DNA of 64,000 nucleotides from an uncultured Rhodospirillales bacterium (GCA_902825855.1 CADECW010000005.1:59331-123330); one strand, 5' to 3'; shown: positions 1-8,938, counted from the first letter of the stretch. Translations and numbers: made by a program. The notes: a model not told the origin generated them from the sequence alone.

Positions 1-47
1 ACATGAGAGGTTAAAGGCTAGATCGCTATCCTGGGAGGAAGCGAGAC

Positions 48-248
48 ATGGCACGATCGTCGCGAGGGCCTCGCCAGGCAACGTCCTGGGCGGCCGAGCA
101 GAACCCCCGCCCGCTGCCGCGCATCGTGCGGCTCGGTCGCCCGGCCAACGACAATGTCCGTCGGCTCGGACCGCTGACCATCGCGCTGTACGGGACGTTC
201 GCCGCTGCTGTCGTCCTGTTCGCACTGGTGCACTGGCAGGTGATCTAG
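48..248 (+). CDS. Small hypothetical single-pass membrane protein
   Basis: This 66-residue protein has an Arg-rich N-terminal half that includes the sequence RPANDN, and a single hydrophobic segment at about residues 45-64 that ends near the C-terminus. It is therefore probably a small inner-membrane protein with its N-terminus in the cytoplasm. A GGAGG sequence lies a few bases before the ATG, which supports this start. It converges with the amidohydrolase gene, leaving only about 10 bases between the stop codons. I recall the PANDN sequence from other short alphaproteobacterial proteins, but I know no function for it. Confidence 0.55.
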   Translation: MARSSRGPRQATSWAAEQNPRPLPRIVRLGRPANDNVRRLGPLTIALYGTFAAAVVLFALVHWQVI

Positions 249-258
249 AACACCTGCG

Positions 259-1533
259 CTAGGCTCGGGCGCCGCGTGTCCTCTGCTGGCGGGCAAGTGT
301 CGCTTCGTCATCCCAGGTCAGCTTGCCGCCCCGCACCAGCAGTGCGCCGTCGACCAGTACATCGCGCACCACCCTTGGATTGAGCGAATAGATCAGGTTG
401 GCCGCCGGGTCGTGTGCTGGCGTCGCCTCCAGTTTGTTGCCGTCGAACACGACGAGATCCGCGCGTTTCCCGGGTTCAATGCTGCCCGTGACGTCTCCGA
501 GGCCGAGGGTGCGCGCGCCATCGATGGTCAACATCCGCACCATCTGGTGGACCGGCAGCACCTGCGGATCGTCAGCTCGCATCTTGCCGACCAGGGCCGC
601 GAGCCGCGCCTCGGCCAGCATGTCCATGGCGTTGTTCGAGGCGGTCCAGTCGGTGCCGAGTCCTATCGGAACGCGGCCTGCCAGACGCGCCAGCGGCAGC
701 GTCCGCGCCTCGATCTTGAGGTTGCTTGCCGGGCAATGGGCAATGGCAATGTGGTGGGCCGGCCAGGCTTCGAATTCCGCGTCGCTGAGGTAGATCGCAT
801 GCGCGGCAACGGTGCTGGCCGTCGCGAGACCGGTTGCGACCAGGCAGGCAAGCACCCCATCATGGCCGCGCTGTCGAACGGCCGCGACTTCCGGCTCGTT
901 CTGCGCGACATGGATGAAGACCCGGGCGCCGGTCTTGTCGGCACGCCGCGCGCACTCCCTGAGAAGCGCGTCCGAGCAGGTATCGAGGGCGTGCGGCGCG
1001 ATGCCGGCGAAGACGCGGCGGCGCGGGTCGGTGCCATAGCGCTCGATGACCGCGTCTGCCGTCCTCCAATCGGCCGGGGCCCTGGCATCGAGCAGGGAAT
1101 GGCCGACAACGGCACGGATGCCCGACGCCTCGATGCCTGGCGCGATCCGGTCCATGTCGCCAAGCCGATCGGCGATGCAGGTGACACCGTTCAACAGGAG
1201 CTCGGCGCAGGCGGCCCGCACGGAGAGCACGTGGTCCTCGACCGTGAAGCTCGCCTGACCGGGCATTGCATAGCCTGCCGACCAGAAGTCGCGTGGCTGG
1301 TCCTCGGCCATTCCGCGATAGAAGGCGGTTGCTGCGTGGGTATGGACGTTGACCAGGCCGGGCGTGATCAGTGCCTCGCTGCAGTCGAGCAGCGTGTCGC
1401 CCGGGCGGGCCAGACTGCCCGCCGGACCGAGGGCTGCGATGGCGTCGCCTTCGATCCGGATATCGGCCGACGGCAGAAATTCGTTTGCGGCATTGACCGT
1501 GAGGACGGCGCCGCCCGTAAGAACGATCGACAT
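259..1533 (-). CDS. Amidohydrolase, MTA/SAH deaminase-like (TRZ/ATZ) family
   Basis: This 424-residue metal-dependent hydrolase belongs to the amidohydrolase superfamily, whose members deaminate or hydrolyse purine-, pyrimidine- or triazine-like rings. The metal-binding HxH is His64 and His66 in VNVHTHAATAFYRG. Further family motifs are APHALDTCS, HVAQNEPEV and, near residue 290, GLGTDWTASNN with the metal-binding Asp. No signal peptide is visible, so it should be cytoplasmic. It starts one base after the LysR stop codon and is surely co-transcribed with it. The substrate cannot be read from sequence. A deaminase acting on the compound imported by the divergent ABC system is an inference. Confidence 0.88.
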   Translation of the reverse strand: MSIVLTGGAVLTVNAANEFLPSADIRIEGDAIAALGPAGSLARPGDTLLDCSEALITPGLVNVHTHAATAFYRGMAEDQPRDFWSAGYAMPGQASFTVEDHVLSVRAACAELLLNGVTCIADRLGDMDRIAPGIEASGIRAVVGHSLLDARAPADWRTADAVIERYGTDPRRRVFAGIAPHALDTCSDALLRECARRADKTGARVFIHVAQNEPEVAAVRQRGHDGVLACLVATGLATASTVAAHAIYLSDAEFEAWPAHHIAIAHCPASNLKIEARTLPLARLAGRVPIGLGTDWTASNNAMDMLAEARLAALVGKMRADDPQVLPVHQMVRMLTIDGARTLGLGDVTGSIEPGKRADLVVFDGNKLEATPAHDPAANLIYSLNPRVVRDVLVDGALLVRGGKLTWDDEATLARQQRTRGARA

Positions 1534-1534
1534 G

Positions 1535-2479
1535 TCAGGACTTCCTTTGCCGCTTCGGCCGACGCGGTGGTGCCGCCAGAAAATCGGCGAACGCGCCCAG
1601 CCGGTCGCTGATGTGATTGACCATCAGCCGGGCGGGCGACGAAAGCCGACGATAGCGCGGCACCAGAATACCGATGCGGCTCTGCGCCAGGCCGGGCTCG
1701 ATCAACGGTACGTGCACCAGTTCGCCGCGGCGGATCTCTTCGATGAAGCCGATCGGCGTGAAGAACCCGATGCCGAGGCCCGAGCGGATCACCTGGCGCA
1801 TGAACTCGATGGAGTTGGAGACGATACGGGGCGACAGGCGCGCGCCCGAACCCGCGAATTCCATCGCCATGATGGCGTCGAGCAGCCACCGGTCCTGCAG
1901 CATGACCACAGGATGGCCAACGCACTCGGTCAAGGTCAGCGACTTGCGCCCGGCCAGTGGATGGTCGGGCCGCATCAGCGCGCCCACTGCGGTCGGAAAC
2001 TCGGCGATGACGTCGACACCGCGGAGCCGGGCGTCGACGAACAACACGCCGAAGTCATTGTCGCCTGATCGCAATGCCTCGCCGATCTCGCTGGGATGCA
2101 CGGCGAGGACGGTAAAGGACACCTTTGGATGGCGCGCCGACATCTCGTCGACAACTTGCGGCAGGAATCGCACCAGCATCGACTCAAGCGAGATGATACG
2201 GACGTCGCCGCTCACTGTGCCGCCGAGGCTCGCAATCTCCGCCCGCGTCCGCTTGTACTCGTTCTGGGTCTCGCGCACGTGCCGCAGCAGCAATTCACCC
2301 GCTGCCGTCGGCCGAACCCCGCTGCGGCCGCGCTCGAACAGCGCCACGCCCATTTCGTCCTCGAGTCGCAGGATCTGCCGGTTGACCGCCGACGAGGCGA
2401 TGCTGAGCGCGTCGGCCGCCTTGCGGATGGAGCCGTGGCGCGCGACGTGATCGAAGTAGCGCAGGACGGCGGCATGCAC
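1535..2479 (-). CDS. LysR-family transcriptional regulator
   Basis: This 314-residue regulator has an N-terminal winged helix-turn-helix (about residues 5-62, with IRKAADALSIASSAVNRQI and the following LFERG), then a LysR substrate-binding domain. I chose the GTG at 2479, with a GGAGG about 12 bases upstream. The frame stays open to 2638, but that longer version would run into the divergent transporter gene and adds no homologous sequence. The gene is divergent from the ABC transporter operon across about 120 bp and is followed directly by the amidohydrolase. That is the classic position for a LysR protein controlling both sides. Confidence 0.88.
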   Translation of the reverse strand: MHAAVLRYFDHVARHGSIRKAADALSIASSAVNRQILRLEDEMGVALFERGRSGVRPTAAGELLLRHVRETQNEYKRTRAEIASLGGTVSGDVRIISLESMLVRFLPQVVDEMSARHPKVSFTVLAVHPSEIGEALRSGDNDFGVLFVDARLRGVDVIAEFPTAVGALMRPDHPLAGRKSLTLTECVGHPVVMLQDRWLLDAIMAMEFAGSGARLSPRIVSNSIEFMRQVIRSGLGIGFFTPIGFIEEIRRGELVHVPLIEPGLAQSRIGILVPRYRRLSSPARLMVNHISDRLGAFADFLAAPPRRPKRQRKS

Positions 2480-2601
2480 TGAGATTCTAGCCCTCCAGGG
2501 GCGATGCCGAATTGGCAACGCACCGCACGAATTTATGTTCTTTTCTAGAGCACCACAGGTCAATAGCTTTTCACCAGGAACGACGAAAGGGGGAAGTCGC
2601 C
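2480..2601. promoter_or_regulatory. Divergent control region between LysR gene and ABC transporter operon
   Basis: These 122 bp must hold the promoters of both divergent units and probably the LysR operator. A possible plus-strand promoter is TTGGCA at 2512-2517, a 16-bp spacer and TATGTT at 2534-2539. The hexamer TTCTAG occurs twice, near 2485 and 2553. No clear T-N11-A palindrome stands out, so operator placement is open. Confidence 0.4.
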
Positions 2602-3639
2602 ATGCGCCAGCTCGGTTCAAGCATCCGCCGCCGCTCATTGCTCAAGAGCGGGGCCGCCGCCACCGGCTTCGCCGCCGCCGGCCTCCTGCCGGCTGGCGGC
2701 TTCGCCCAGGCCAAGACCCAGACCGTCAACCTCCAGCTCGGCTGGCTCGCCGGCAACAACCAGATCGGCGAGGTCGCCGCCAAGCATCTCGGCTACTTCG
2801 AGGAGGAGAAGCTCAACGTCGTCATCCACCCCGGCGGACCCAGCATCGACGGCGTCGCCGTCGTCGCCTCCGGCCGTCATGACATCGGCCAGGTTTCGTC
2901 CAGTCCCTCGCTGATGCTGGCGGCCTCGCAGAAGATCCCGGTGATGTGCTTCGCCACCGGCCTGCAGCAACATCCTTACGCCTACTTCTCGCTCCCCAAG
3001 AAACCGGTGCGGGCGCCCAAGGACCTCGTCGGCAAAAAGGTCGGCATCCAGGCCACCGCCAAGGTCTTGCTGAACGCGCTGATGAAGAAACACGGCATCG
3101 CCGAGAAGGACGTCGAGATCGTGATCATCGGCTCGGAAATGACGCCGGTCCTGACCGGCCAAACCGACGTGGTGAGCGGTTGGATCACCAACACCACGAC
3201 CCTGAAGCCGCTCGGCCCGGACCGCATCGACCTCCGCCTGTGGGACGCCGGTGTACGGCTCTACGCACTGCCCTATTACGCCACCAAGGCGACGATCGAG
3301 AAGAAGCCGGAGATGCTGGCCGCCTATGTCCGCGCCGCATCGCGCGGCTGGGAATACGCCCTCAAGAATCCCGACAAGGCCGCGGCCATGCTGGTCAAGG
3401 AATACTCCAACCTCAACCTCGTCGACGAGGTCGAGGGCAGCAAGGTGCTGCTCACTTTCGCCTTCAACGCGAACACGCAGGCCAACGGCTGGGGCGCCTT
3501 CGACCCGGCGATCTGGCAGGAGCAGATCGCGCTCTATGACGACCTGAAGCAGTTCTCCGCAGGCGCCCCCAAGCTCGAGGACGTGATAACCACGAAAATC
3601 CTCGAAGCCACAAAGGGCGCCCGAGCAAAGGTCGGCTGA
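2602..3639 (+). CDS. ABC transporter substrate-binding protein, NitT/TauT (NMT1/THI5-like), Tat-exported
   Basis: This 345-residue protein is the binding component of an ABC importer of the NitT/TauT family, which takes up nitrate, sulfonates, pyrimidine precursors or aromatic acids. It begins with a twin-arginine signal (RRRSLLK at residues 9-15, then an Ala/Gly-rich hydrophobic stretch ending in FAQA), so it folds before export to the periplasm. The mature part opens VNLQLGWLAGNNQIGEVAA, as in NMT1-like proteins. The ATG at 2602 is preceded by AAAGGGGGAAG; the open frame upstream to 2512 is not needed. It is the first gene of the rightward operon, four bases before the ATPase gene. The ligand is unknown. 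Confidence 0.9.
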   Translation: MRQLGSSIRRRSLLKSGAAATGFAAAGLLPAGGFAQAKTQTVNLQLGWLAGNNQIGEVAAKHLGYFEEEKLNVVIHPGGPSIDGVAVVASGRHDIGQVSSSPSLMLAASQKIPVMCFATGLQQHPYAYFSLPKKPVRAPKDLVGKKVGIQATAKVLLNALMKKHGIAEKDVEIVIIGSEMTPVLTGQTDVVSGWITNTTTLKPLGPDRIDLRLWDAGVRLYALPYYATKATIEKKPEMLAAYVRAASRGWEYALKNPDKAAAMLVKEYSNLNLVDEVEGSKVLLTFAFNANTQANGWGAFDPAIWQEQIALYDDLKQFSAGAPKLEDVITTKILEATKGARAKVG

Positions 3640-3643
3640 GGCG

Positions 3644-4408
3644 ATGGCGACTGCTGTCCAGTGCGAGCGGATCACCGTGCGCTTCACCACGGAGCGCGGC
3701 ACGGTCACGGCGCTGGAGAATATCGATCTCACGATTCCCCGCGGCAGCTTCCTCACCCTGCTCGGCCCTTCGGGTTGCGGAAAGTCGACGTTGCTGAGGG
3801 TGATGGCCGACCTGATCGAGCCCACTGGCGGACGGATCTCCGTGCTGGGCGATGCACCCGCAACCGCGCGGCTCAATCGCGAGATCGGCTTCGTCTTCCA
3901 GGACGCAGCCCTCCTGCCTTGGCGCTCTGTGCTTGAGAACGTAACGCTGCCTCTCGAAGTCGGCGGCGGCAAGGCCCTGCCCGGCGCGCGCTCGCCGCAG
4001 GACCTGCTGGGCCTGGTTGGTCTCACCGGCTGGGAGCAGGCCTTTCCGCACGAGCTTTCGGGCGGCATGCGCCAGCGCGTGGCAATTGCCCGTGCCCTGG
4101 TCTCGGGGCCTCGGCTGCTGTTGATGGACGAACCGTTCGGCGCCCTCGACGAGATCACGCGAGATCGCCTCAACGAGGAACTGCTCCAGGTCTGGGAATC
4201 GACCGGTACGACGATCGTGTTCGTCACCCACTCGATCTACGAGGCGGCCTTTCTCGGCCAGAAGGTCCTGCTGCTGGCAGCCCGGCCGGGCCGGGTCCGC
4301 GAGCTGGTACCCATCACCTTGCCGACGCCGCGACGGCTCGCGATGCGCGAGACACCCGAGTTCGTCGCCATCGCCGGTCATCTGCGCCGCGTGCTGGAGA
4401 CCTGCTGA
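3644..4408 (+). CDS. ABC transporter ATP-binding protein, NitT/TauT (SsuB/TauB-like)
   Basis: This 254-residue ATPase powers the importer encoded by its neighbours. Walker A is GPSGCGKST (residues 41-49), the Q-loop lies in FQDAALLPWRSV, the ABC signature is LSGGMRQR, and Walker B is LLLMDEPFGALDE followed by a switch His in FVTHS. The DEPFGALDE form is typical of the SsuB/TauB/NrtD subfamily. The stop codon overlaps the permease start by one base (TGATG), so the two are translationally coupled. Confidence 0.93.
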   Translation: MATAVQCERITVRFTTERGTVTALENIDLTIPRGSFLTLLGPSGCGKSTLLRVMADLIEPTGGRISVLGDAPATARLNREIGFVFQDAALLPWRSVLENVTLPLEVGGGKALPGARSPQDLLGLVGLTGWEQAFPHELSGGMRQRVAIARALVSGPRLLLMDEPFGALDEITRDRLNEELLQVWESTGTTIVFVTHSIYEAAFLGQKVLLLAARPGRVRELVPITLPTPRRLAMRETPEFVAIAGHLRRVLETC

Positions 4409-5253
4409 TGACGAACCAGGCCGAGCCGGTCACCATGGCCACCGCCTTCGCCGAGGACGCCGAGGCGCAGGCTCGTTTCCGCGCCCACAAACGCTACCTC
4501 GCCTGGCGCGGCCGGCTGCTGCCGGTCGCCGCCGTGGCCGTCTTCCTGCTGCTGTGGTGGCAGGCGGTCGAGATCTTCGACATCAAGCCGTTCATCGCGC
4601 CCTCTCCGGTGGCGGTGGCGCAGGTGCTCTACGACCGTTTCGACATGCTGATGGCCAACCTGCTGCCGACGGCGATCGAGGCCGTCTCCGGCTTCATCCT
4701 CGGTAACCTCGCCGCCATCACGCTCGCCACCGCCTTCGTCTACCGCAAGACCATGGAAGAGGCACTGTTTCCCATCGCCGTCATGGTCAACACCATCCCC
4801 GTCGTCGCCAAGGCGCCGATCCTGGTCCTGCTGCTGGGCAACGGCATGGAACCCAAGATCGCCATCGCCGCCATCATCTGTTTCTTCCCGACGCTGGTGA
4901 ACATGACGCGCGGCCTGCGTGACGTGCGCGCCGAGCAGCTCGAGTTGATGCGCATCCTGTCCGCGACACCGAGCGAAGTCTTCCTGCGCATTCGTGTCCC
5001 GAACGCCCTGCCCTACCTGTTCTCAGCCCTGAAGATCGCCGCTTCCACCGCCGTGATCGGCGCCATCGTCGGCGAATGGATCGGATCGACCAAGGGCATC
5101 GGGGCGTTGATCATCCAGTCGACCTACAACTTCGATTCTCCACTGCTCTACGCCACCATCGTTGTCGGCTCGACCTTCTCGGCGCTGTTCTTCGGCGTCA
5201 TCTCGCTCGCCGAGAAACGCATCCTGCGCTGGAACGTGACGCACAACGCCTGA
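4408..5253 (+). CDS. ABC transporter permease, NitT/TauT (SsuC-like)
   Basis: This 281-residue inner-membrane permease has about six hydrophobic segments after a charged N-terminal tail of some 35 residues. The EAA loop that contacts the ATPase is visible in LMRILSATPSEVFLRIRVP, followed by LPYLF. It overlaps the ATPase gene by one base and completes a three-gene importer. About 25 bases with an AAGGAGG ribosome site separate it from the FAD oxidoreductase, so the enzymes are probably in the same transcript. Confidence 0.92.
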   Translation: MTNQAEPVTMATAFAEDAEAQARFRAHKRYLAWRGRLLPVAAVAVFLLLWWQAVEIFDIKPFIAPSPVAVAQVLYDRFDMLMANLLPTAIEAVSGFILGNLAAITLATAFVYRKTMEEALFPIAVMVNTIPVVAKAPILVLLLGNGMEPKIAIAAIICFFPTLVNMTRGLRDVRAEQLELMRILSATPSEVFLRIRVPNALPYLFSALKIAASTAVIGAIVGEWIGSTKGIGALIIQSTYNFDSPLLYATIVVGSTFSALFFGVISLAEKRILRWNVTHNA

Positions 5254-5277
5254 TCCCTCACCGATCAAGGAGGCCTC

Positions 5278-6633
5278 ATGACCTCGACCCCGCAATTCAT
5301 CAGCGAGCCGGCCGGCCGCGTGCCTGTCGCGGCGGCATCCGACCTCGTCGTCGTCGGCGGCGGCCCGGCCGGGATCGCCGCGGCGCTGGCCGGCGCACGC
5401 AACGGCCTCAGCGTCACACTGCTCGAACGCTACCCTTACCTCGGCGGCCTGGCATCCGGCGGAATGGTCCTGGTGCTCGACGACATGTGCAACGGCCAGG
5501 AGATCGCCGTGCGTGGCCTCTGCGCCGACCTCATCGCACGCCTGGAACGGCTAGGATTGGCCGTAACCCCGCCCGAGGACGATCGCCGCTCCGATGGCGC
5601 CATGTGGCGCAAATGGTCGCGCTGGGGCGTCTTCGACTTCACTTCGCATCTGAAGCCGCAGCCGATCGTATATGCCGCGGCGTTCGATCCGGACGGCTTC
5701 AAGCGTGTGTCCAACGACATGATCGCCGAAGCAAAGGTCAATCTGCGCCTGCATAGCTGGTTCAGCCGCGCCATCGTCGAGGACGGCGCGATCAAGGGCG
5801 TCGTCTGCGAGAGCAAGGAAGGCCGGCAGGCGATCCTCGGCAAGATCGTCGTCGACGCGACCGGCGATCTCGATGTCGCCGCTTCGGCTGGCGCGCCATT
5901 CATCGAAGGCGCCTACATCGTCACCACGGTGTTCCGGCTGGGCGGTGTCGATGTCGAGGCGGCCGAGCGCTTCGAATACGAGGAAGCCGAGACGTTCAAG
6001 GCGATCGATCGCGAGGCAAAGCGACTGATCGGCGGGTCATGGGACAAATGGTGGCTCAAGACGCCGCTGCCCGGCGTCGTCTGGTGCAACTGCCCCCACA
6101 TGGCCAACTACGATGGGCTCAAAGTCAACGACCTGACGCGTGCCGACTTCGAAGGCCGCAAGCGCATTGCCGTTCTGGTCGATTACCTGCGCGCGAAGAT
6201 GCCAGGTTTCGGGGACTGCTTCGTGGTCGACGTGGCACCTCAACTTGGCGTCCGGCAGACCAGATTGCTGGAAGGACTCTATGTCGTGACCAAGGAAGAC
6301 GTGACGGAACGACGGCACTTCGCCGACAGCGTTGCGCGCGGGCGCGACTACTACACGCCCTACCGCTCACTGCTGCCGCGCCAGGTCGGGGGCCTGATCG
6401 TCGCCGGCCGGCACTATTCGGCGACGCCGTCGGCCCAGCGCATGTCGCGCGAGATCCCACCTTGCATGGCTATGGGCGAGGCCGCCGGTGAGGCAGCAGC
6501 GCTGGCACTGGAGGGCAACGTCACGCTCGAACGCGTCGATGTCGGTAAGTTGCAACACCGCCTGCGCGACCGAGGCGCCGATCCGGGAGACCAGCCGGCG
6601 GCCAATGCCACCCTTCTGAGGGCCGCCGAATGA
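5278..6633 (+). CDS. FAD-dependent oxidoreductase (FAD_oxidored family)
   Basis: This 451-residue flavoprotein has a Rossmann dinucleotide-binding motif VVGGGPAGIAAALAGA at about residues 23-38. A second FAD contact appears in VVDATGDLDVAASAG, and the C-terminal GLIVAGRHYSATPSAQ plus EAAGEAAALAL is typical of the FAD_oxidored family (PF12831). AAGGAGG lies directly before the ATG. Its stop overlaps the CoA-transferase start (ATGA). No iron-sulfur ligands are evident in it, and a ferredoxin gene ends the operon, so the ferredoxin may be its electron partner (inference). The substrate is unknown. Confidence 0.85.
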   Translation: MTSTPQFISEPAGRVPVAAASDLVVVGGGPAGIAAALAGARNGLSVTLLERYPYLGGLASGGMVLVLDDMCNGQEIAVRGLCADLIARLERLGLAVTPPEDDRRSDGAMWRKWSRWGVFDFTSHLKPQPIVYAAAFDPDGFKRVSNDMIAEAKVNLRLHSWFSRAIVEDGAIKGVVCESKEGRQAILGKIVVDATGDLDVAASAGAPFIEGAYIVTTVFRLGGVDVEAAERFEYEEAETFKAIDREAKRLIGGSWDKWWLKTPLPGVVWCNCPHMANYDGLKVNDLTRADFEGRKRIAVLVDYLRAKMPGFGDCFVVDVAPQLGVRQTRLLEGLYVVTKEDVTERRHFADSVARGRDYYTPYRSLLPRQVGGLIVAGRHYSATPSAQRMSREIPPCMAMGEAAGEAAALALEGNVTLERVDVGKLQHRLRDRGADPGDQPAANATLLRAAE

Positions 6634-7826
6634 CGACCGCCCAGCCCCTTACCGGCACCAGGGTGCTCGACTTCACGCAGGTCATGATGGGACCGTGCGC
6701 GACGCAAATGCTCGCCGACTACGGCGCCGACGTGATCAAAATCGAGCGGCCTGGCGCGGGGGACCTTTCGAGGACGTCCTTGGCCGACGATCCGGACGGG
6801 CTCAACAATCCGGTGTTTCGAAGCCTGAACCGCAACAAGCGCTCGATCGCTCTCGACCTGCGCGGTGAGGCCGGCAAGGCGGTCATCTATGACCTGGTGA
6901 AGACCGCCGACGTGGTGGTGAACAATTTCCGTGCCGGGGTTATGGATCGCATGGGCTTCGGCTACGACACGCTCTCGAAGATAAACCCGCGAATCATCTG
7001 CGCCTTCGGTTCGGGCTTCGGCCAGAGCGGCCCGCTGTCGCACAAGGGCGGTCAGGACATCCTGGCGCAGGCGCTGAGCGGCGTGATGGAGCGCAAACCG
7101 GACCCAAGCCTTCCGAGGTCGGTCTATGCCACGGCGCTGGCCGACTATTCGGCGGGAATGCATCTCGTGCAGGGCATCCTGCTTGCCTTGATGCAGCGCG
7201 AGAAGACCGGCGTCGGACAAGCCCTCTCGGTGTGTCTCTACGATTCCATGCTCGCCATGCAAATGCAGGAAGCGGCGATGTGGCTGCAGCGCAAGCGCGA
7301 GCTCAATTGGGGCGCCTTCCCGCTGACCGGCGTGTTCGAGACCACCGACGGCGCTCTGGTGATCGTCGGAGCCTTCAAGGCCAATCCGCTGCAGGACATC
7401 TGCCGCGCGCTCGGTCTGCCCGACCTGTCAGCGGATCAGAACTTCGCCAGCTTCGCCAAGCAGGTGGAAAACAAGGCCGAGTTGCATCGCCTGTTCCGCG
7501 GCAAGCTCTCGACCAATACGACGGCACATTGGCTCGCCAGGCTCGAGGAGCAGGATCTCCTGTGCGCGCCGGTGCAGAGCTTGGGCGAGGCCTTGGCGTC
7601 GGAGCAGACCGCGGCGAACAATATGATCCTGTCTCTCGACGCCAACGGCAGTGGTCGCAACGAGGCGTTGAAGCTGGTCGCCTCGCCGATCACCATGGAT
7701 GCCTCGGCGTTCCGGCTGCGCCATGCACCGCCAAGCCTCGGCGAGCACGGCGCGGAGATCCTGGACGAGCTGGGCTACGCGCCTGACCGCATCGCCGGGC
7801 TACGCAACGACAAGGTGCTTTCATGA
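6630..7826 (+). CDS. CaiB/BaiF-type (class III) CoA-transferase
   Basis: This 398-residue enzyme belongs to the class III CoA-transferases, which move CoA between acyl-CoA and a carboxylic acid through an aspartyl-CoA intermediate. The N-terminal LDFTQVMMGPCATQMLADYGADVIKIE and the motif SHKGGQDILAQALSG, which carries the probable catalytic Asp, identify the family. It overlaps both neighbours by four bases (ATGA at each end), so it is tightly coupled to the FAD oxidoreductase and the crotonase. It most likely activates the imported or oxidised acid as its CoA thioester. The specific acid is not predictable. Confidence 0.92.
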   Translation: MTTAQPLTGTRVLDFTQVMMGPCATQMLADYGADVIKIERPGAGDLSRTSLADDPDGLNNPVFRSLNRNKRSIALDLRGEAGKAVIYDLVKTADVVVNNFRAGVMDRMGFGYDTLSKINPRIICAFGSGFGQSGPLSHKGGQDILAQALSGVMERKPDPSLPRSVYATALADYSAGMHLVQGILLALMQREKTGVGQALSVCLYDSMLAMQMQEAAMWLQRKRELNWGAFPLTGVFETTDGALVIVGAFKANPLQDICRALGLPDLSADQNFASFAKQVENKAELHRLFRGKLSTNTTAHWLARLEEQDLLCAPVQSLGEALASEQTAANNMILSLDANGSGRNEALKLVASPITMDASAFRLRHAPPSLGEHGAEILDELGYAPDRIAGLRNDKVLS

Positions 7827-8599
7827 CCATTCGCTTCGTCGTGGAGAACCACGTCGCACGGGTCACGATCGACCGGCCTGATCGCATGAACGCCATCGAC
7901 GAGGCGTCTGAAACCGAGCTGATGCGCGTCTGGTCGGCCATAGAACGCGACGAGCAGGTGCGCTGCGTCGTGCTCACTGGCGCCGGCGAACGCGCCTTCT
8001 GCACCGGCGCGGACATGAAGCAGAGCGGCAACAAGACAGGGCTGGAATACTGGGCGGCGGAGCGGTCCGGCGGCTTCGGCGGACTGGCCTTGCGCGAAAC
8101 GCTCGACGTGCCGGTTATCGCTCGCGTCAATGGTCACGCCCTGGGCGGCGGCATGGAGATGGTGCTTGGCTGCGACATCGTCGTCGCTGCCGAGAATGCC
8201 AGTTTCGGCCTGCCCGAGCCGCGCGTCGGGCGGCTCGCGCTCGACGGCGGCATCGCCATCCTGCCGCGCCGCATTCCCCGCGTCTGGGCGATGGGCATGC
8301 TGCTGACAGGCCGTAGGGTGCCGGCCGCCGAGGCGCTGCGTCTCGGCCTGGTCAATGAGGTCGTGCCGCAGGCCGGCCTCGATGCGGCAGTCGAGCGTTG
8401 GGTCACCGACGTCCTTGCCTGCGCGCCGCTCTCGGTCAAGGCGATCAAGCAGATGGTGCGCAGGGGAGACGGCCTCTCGCCACAGGAAGCGCAGCAGCTG
8501 CGTGTGCCGGCGCTGGTCGCTGCCCTGCAGTCGACGGACCAGGACGAGGGAGTTCAGGCGTTTATCGAGAAGCGCCCGCCGCAATGGCAGGGTCGCTGA
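7823..8599 (+). CDS. Enoyl-CoA hydratase/isomerase (crotonase family)
   Basis: This 258-residue crotonase-fold protein shows the oxyanion-hole segments AFCTGADMK and [16 protein letters not shown], then [18 protein letters not shown], which holds the usual acidic catalytic position in LPEP. The C-terminal [19 protein letters not shown] is also typical. The sequence looks CaiD-like in style, and the preceding gene is CaiB-like, but this is only a family-level resemblance. It overlaps the CoA-transferase gene by four bases and the ferredoxin gene by one. It probably hydrates or isomerises the CoA ester made by the transferase. Confidence 0.9.
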   Translation: MTIRFVVENHVARVTIDRPDRMNAIDEASETELMRVWSAIERDEQVRCVVLTGAGERAFCTGADMKQSGNKTGLEYWAAERSGGFGGLALRETLDVPVIARVNGHALGGGMEMVLGCDIVVAAENASFGLPEPRVGRLALDGGIAILPRRIPRVWAMGMLLTGRRVPAAEALRLGLVNEVVPQAGLDAAVERWVTDVLACAPLSVKAIKQMVRRGDGLSPQEAQQLRVPALVAALQSTDQDEGVQAFIEKRPPQWQGR

Positions 8600-8931
8600 T
8601 GACCTACGTCGTCACTTCGACCTGCATCGATGTGAAGGACGGCATCTGCCAGAAGGTCTGTCCCGTCGAGTGCATCTACGAGGGCGGCCGCATGATGTAC
8701 ATTCAGCCCGACGAGTGCATCAATTGCGGCATCTGCGTCTCGGTCTGCCCGGTGCAGGCAATCTACGAGGACGTCGACGTGCCGGCGGCAGAACAGGCCT
8801 TCATTGACGCAAACGTGCAGTTCTTCGGGGCCGCAGTCACCGGCTGGGGAAGCCCTGGCGGCATCACCAACGACCACGTCAGCACCCTCGACGCGCCCCT
8901 CGTCAAAGCCTTTCGCTCCAGCGAATCCTGA
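8599..8931 (+). CDS. 7Fe (3Fe-4S plus 4Fe-4S) ferredoxin, FdxA-like
   Basis: This 110-residue ferredoxin has cysteines at 9, 17, 21, 25, 40, 43, 46 and 50. This matches the seven-iron ferredoxin of Azotobacter type shifted by one residue. The non-ligand Cys11 equivalent is Val12, which leaves a C-x7-C-x3-CP pattern expected to bind a 3Fe-4S cluster, while C40-x2-C-x2-C supplies the 4Fe-4S cluster. A C-terminal extension of about 60 residues follows. The ATG overlaps the crotonase stop codon (TGATG). It closes the operon and converges with the next gene after seven bases. A role in electron transfer to or from the FAD oxidoreductase is inferred from context. Confidence 0.9.
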   Translation: MTYVVTSTCIDVKDGICQKVCPVECIYEGGRMMYIQPDECINCGICVSVCPVQAIYEDVDVPAAEQAFIDANVQFFGAAVTGWGSPGGITNDHVSTLDAPLVKAFRSSES

Positions 8932-8938
8932 GGCGGAA

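Noticed and set aside
2512..2601. An earlier start for the ABC binding protein and a longer LysR frame
   Set aside because: Both would overlap divergent coding sequence. The Tat signal peptide starts cleanly at 2602, and the LysR helix-turn-helix starts just after 2479.
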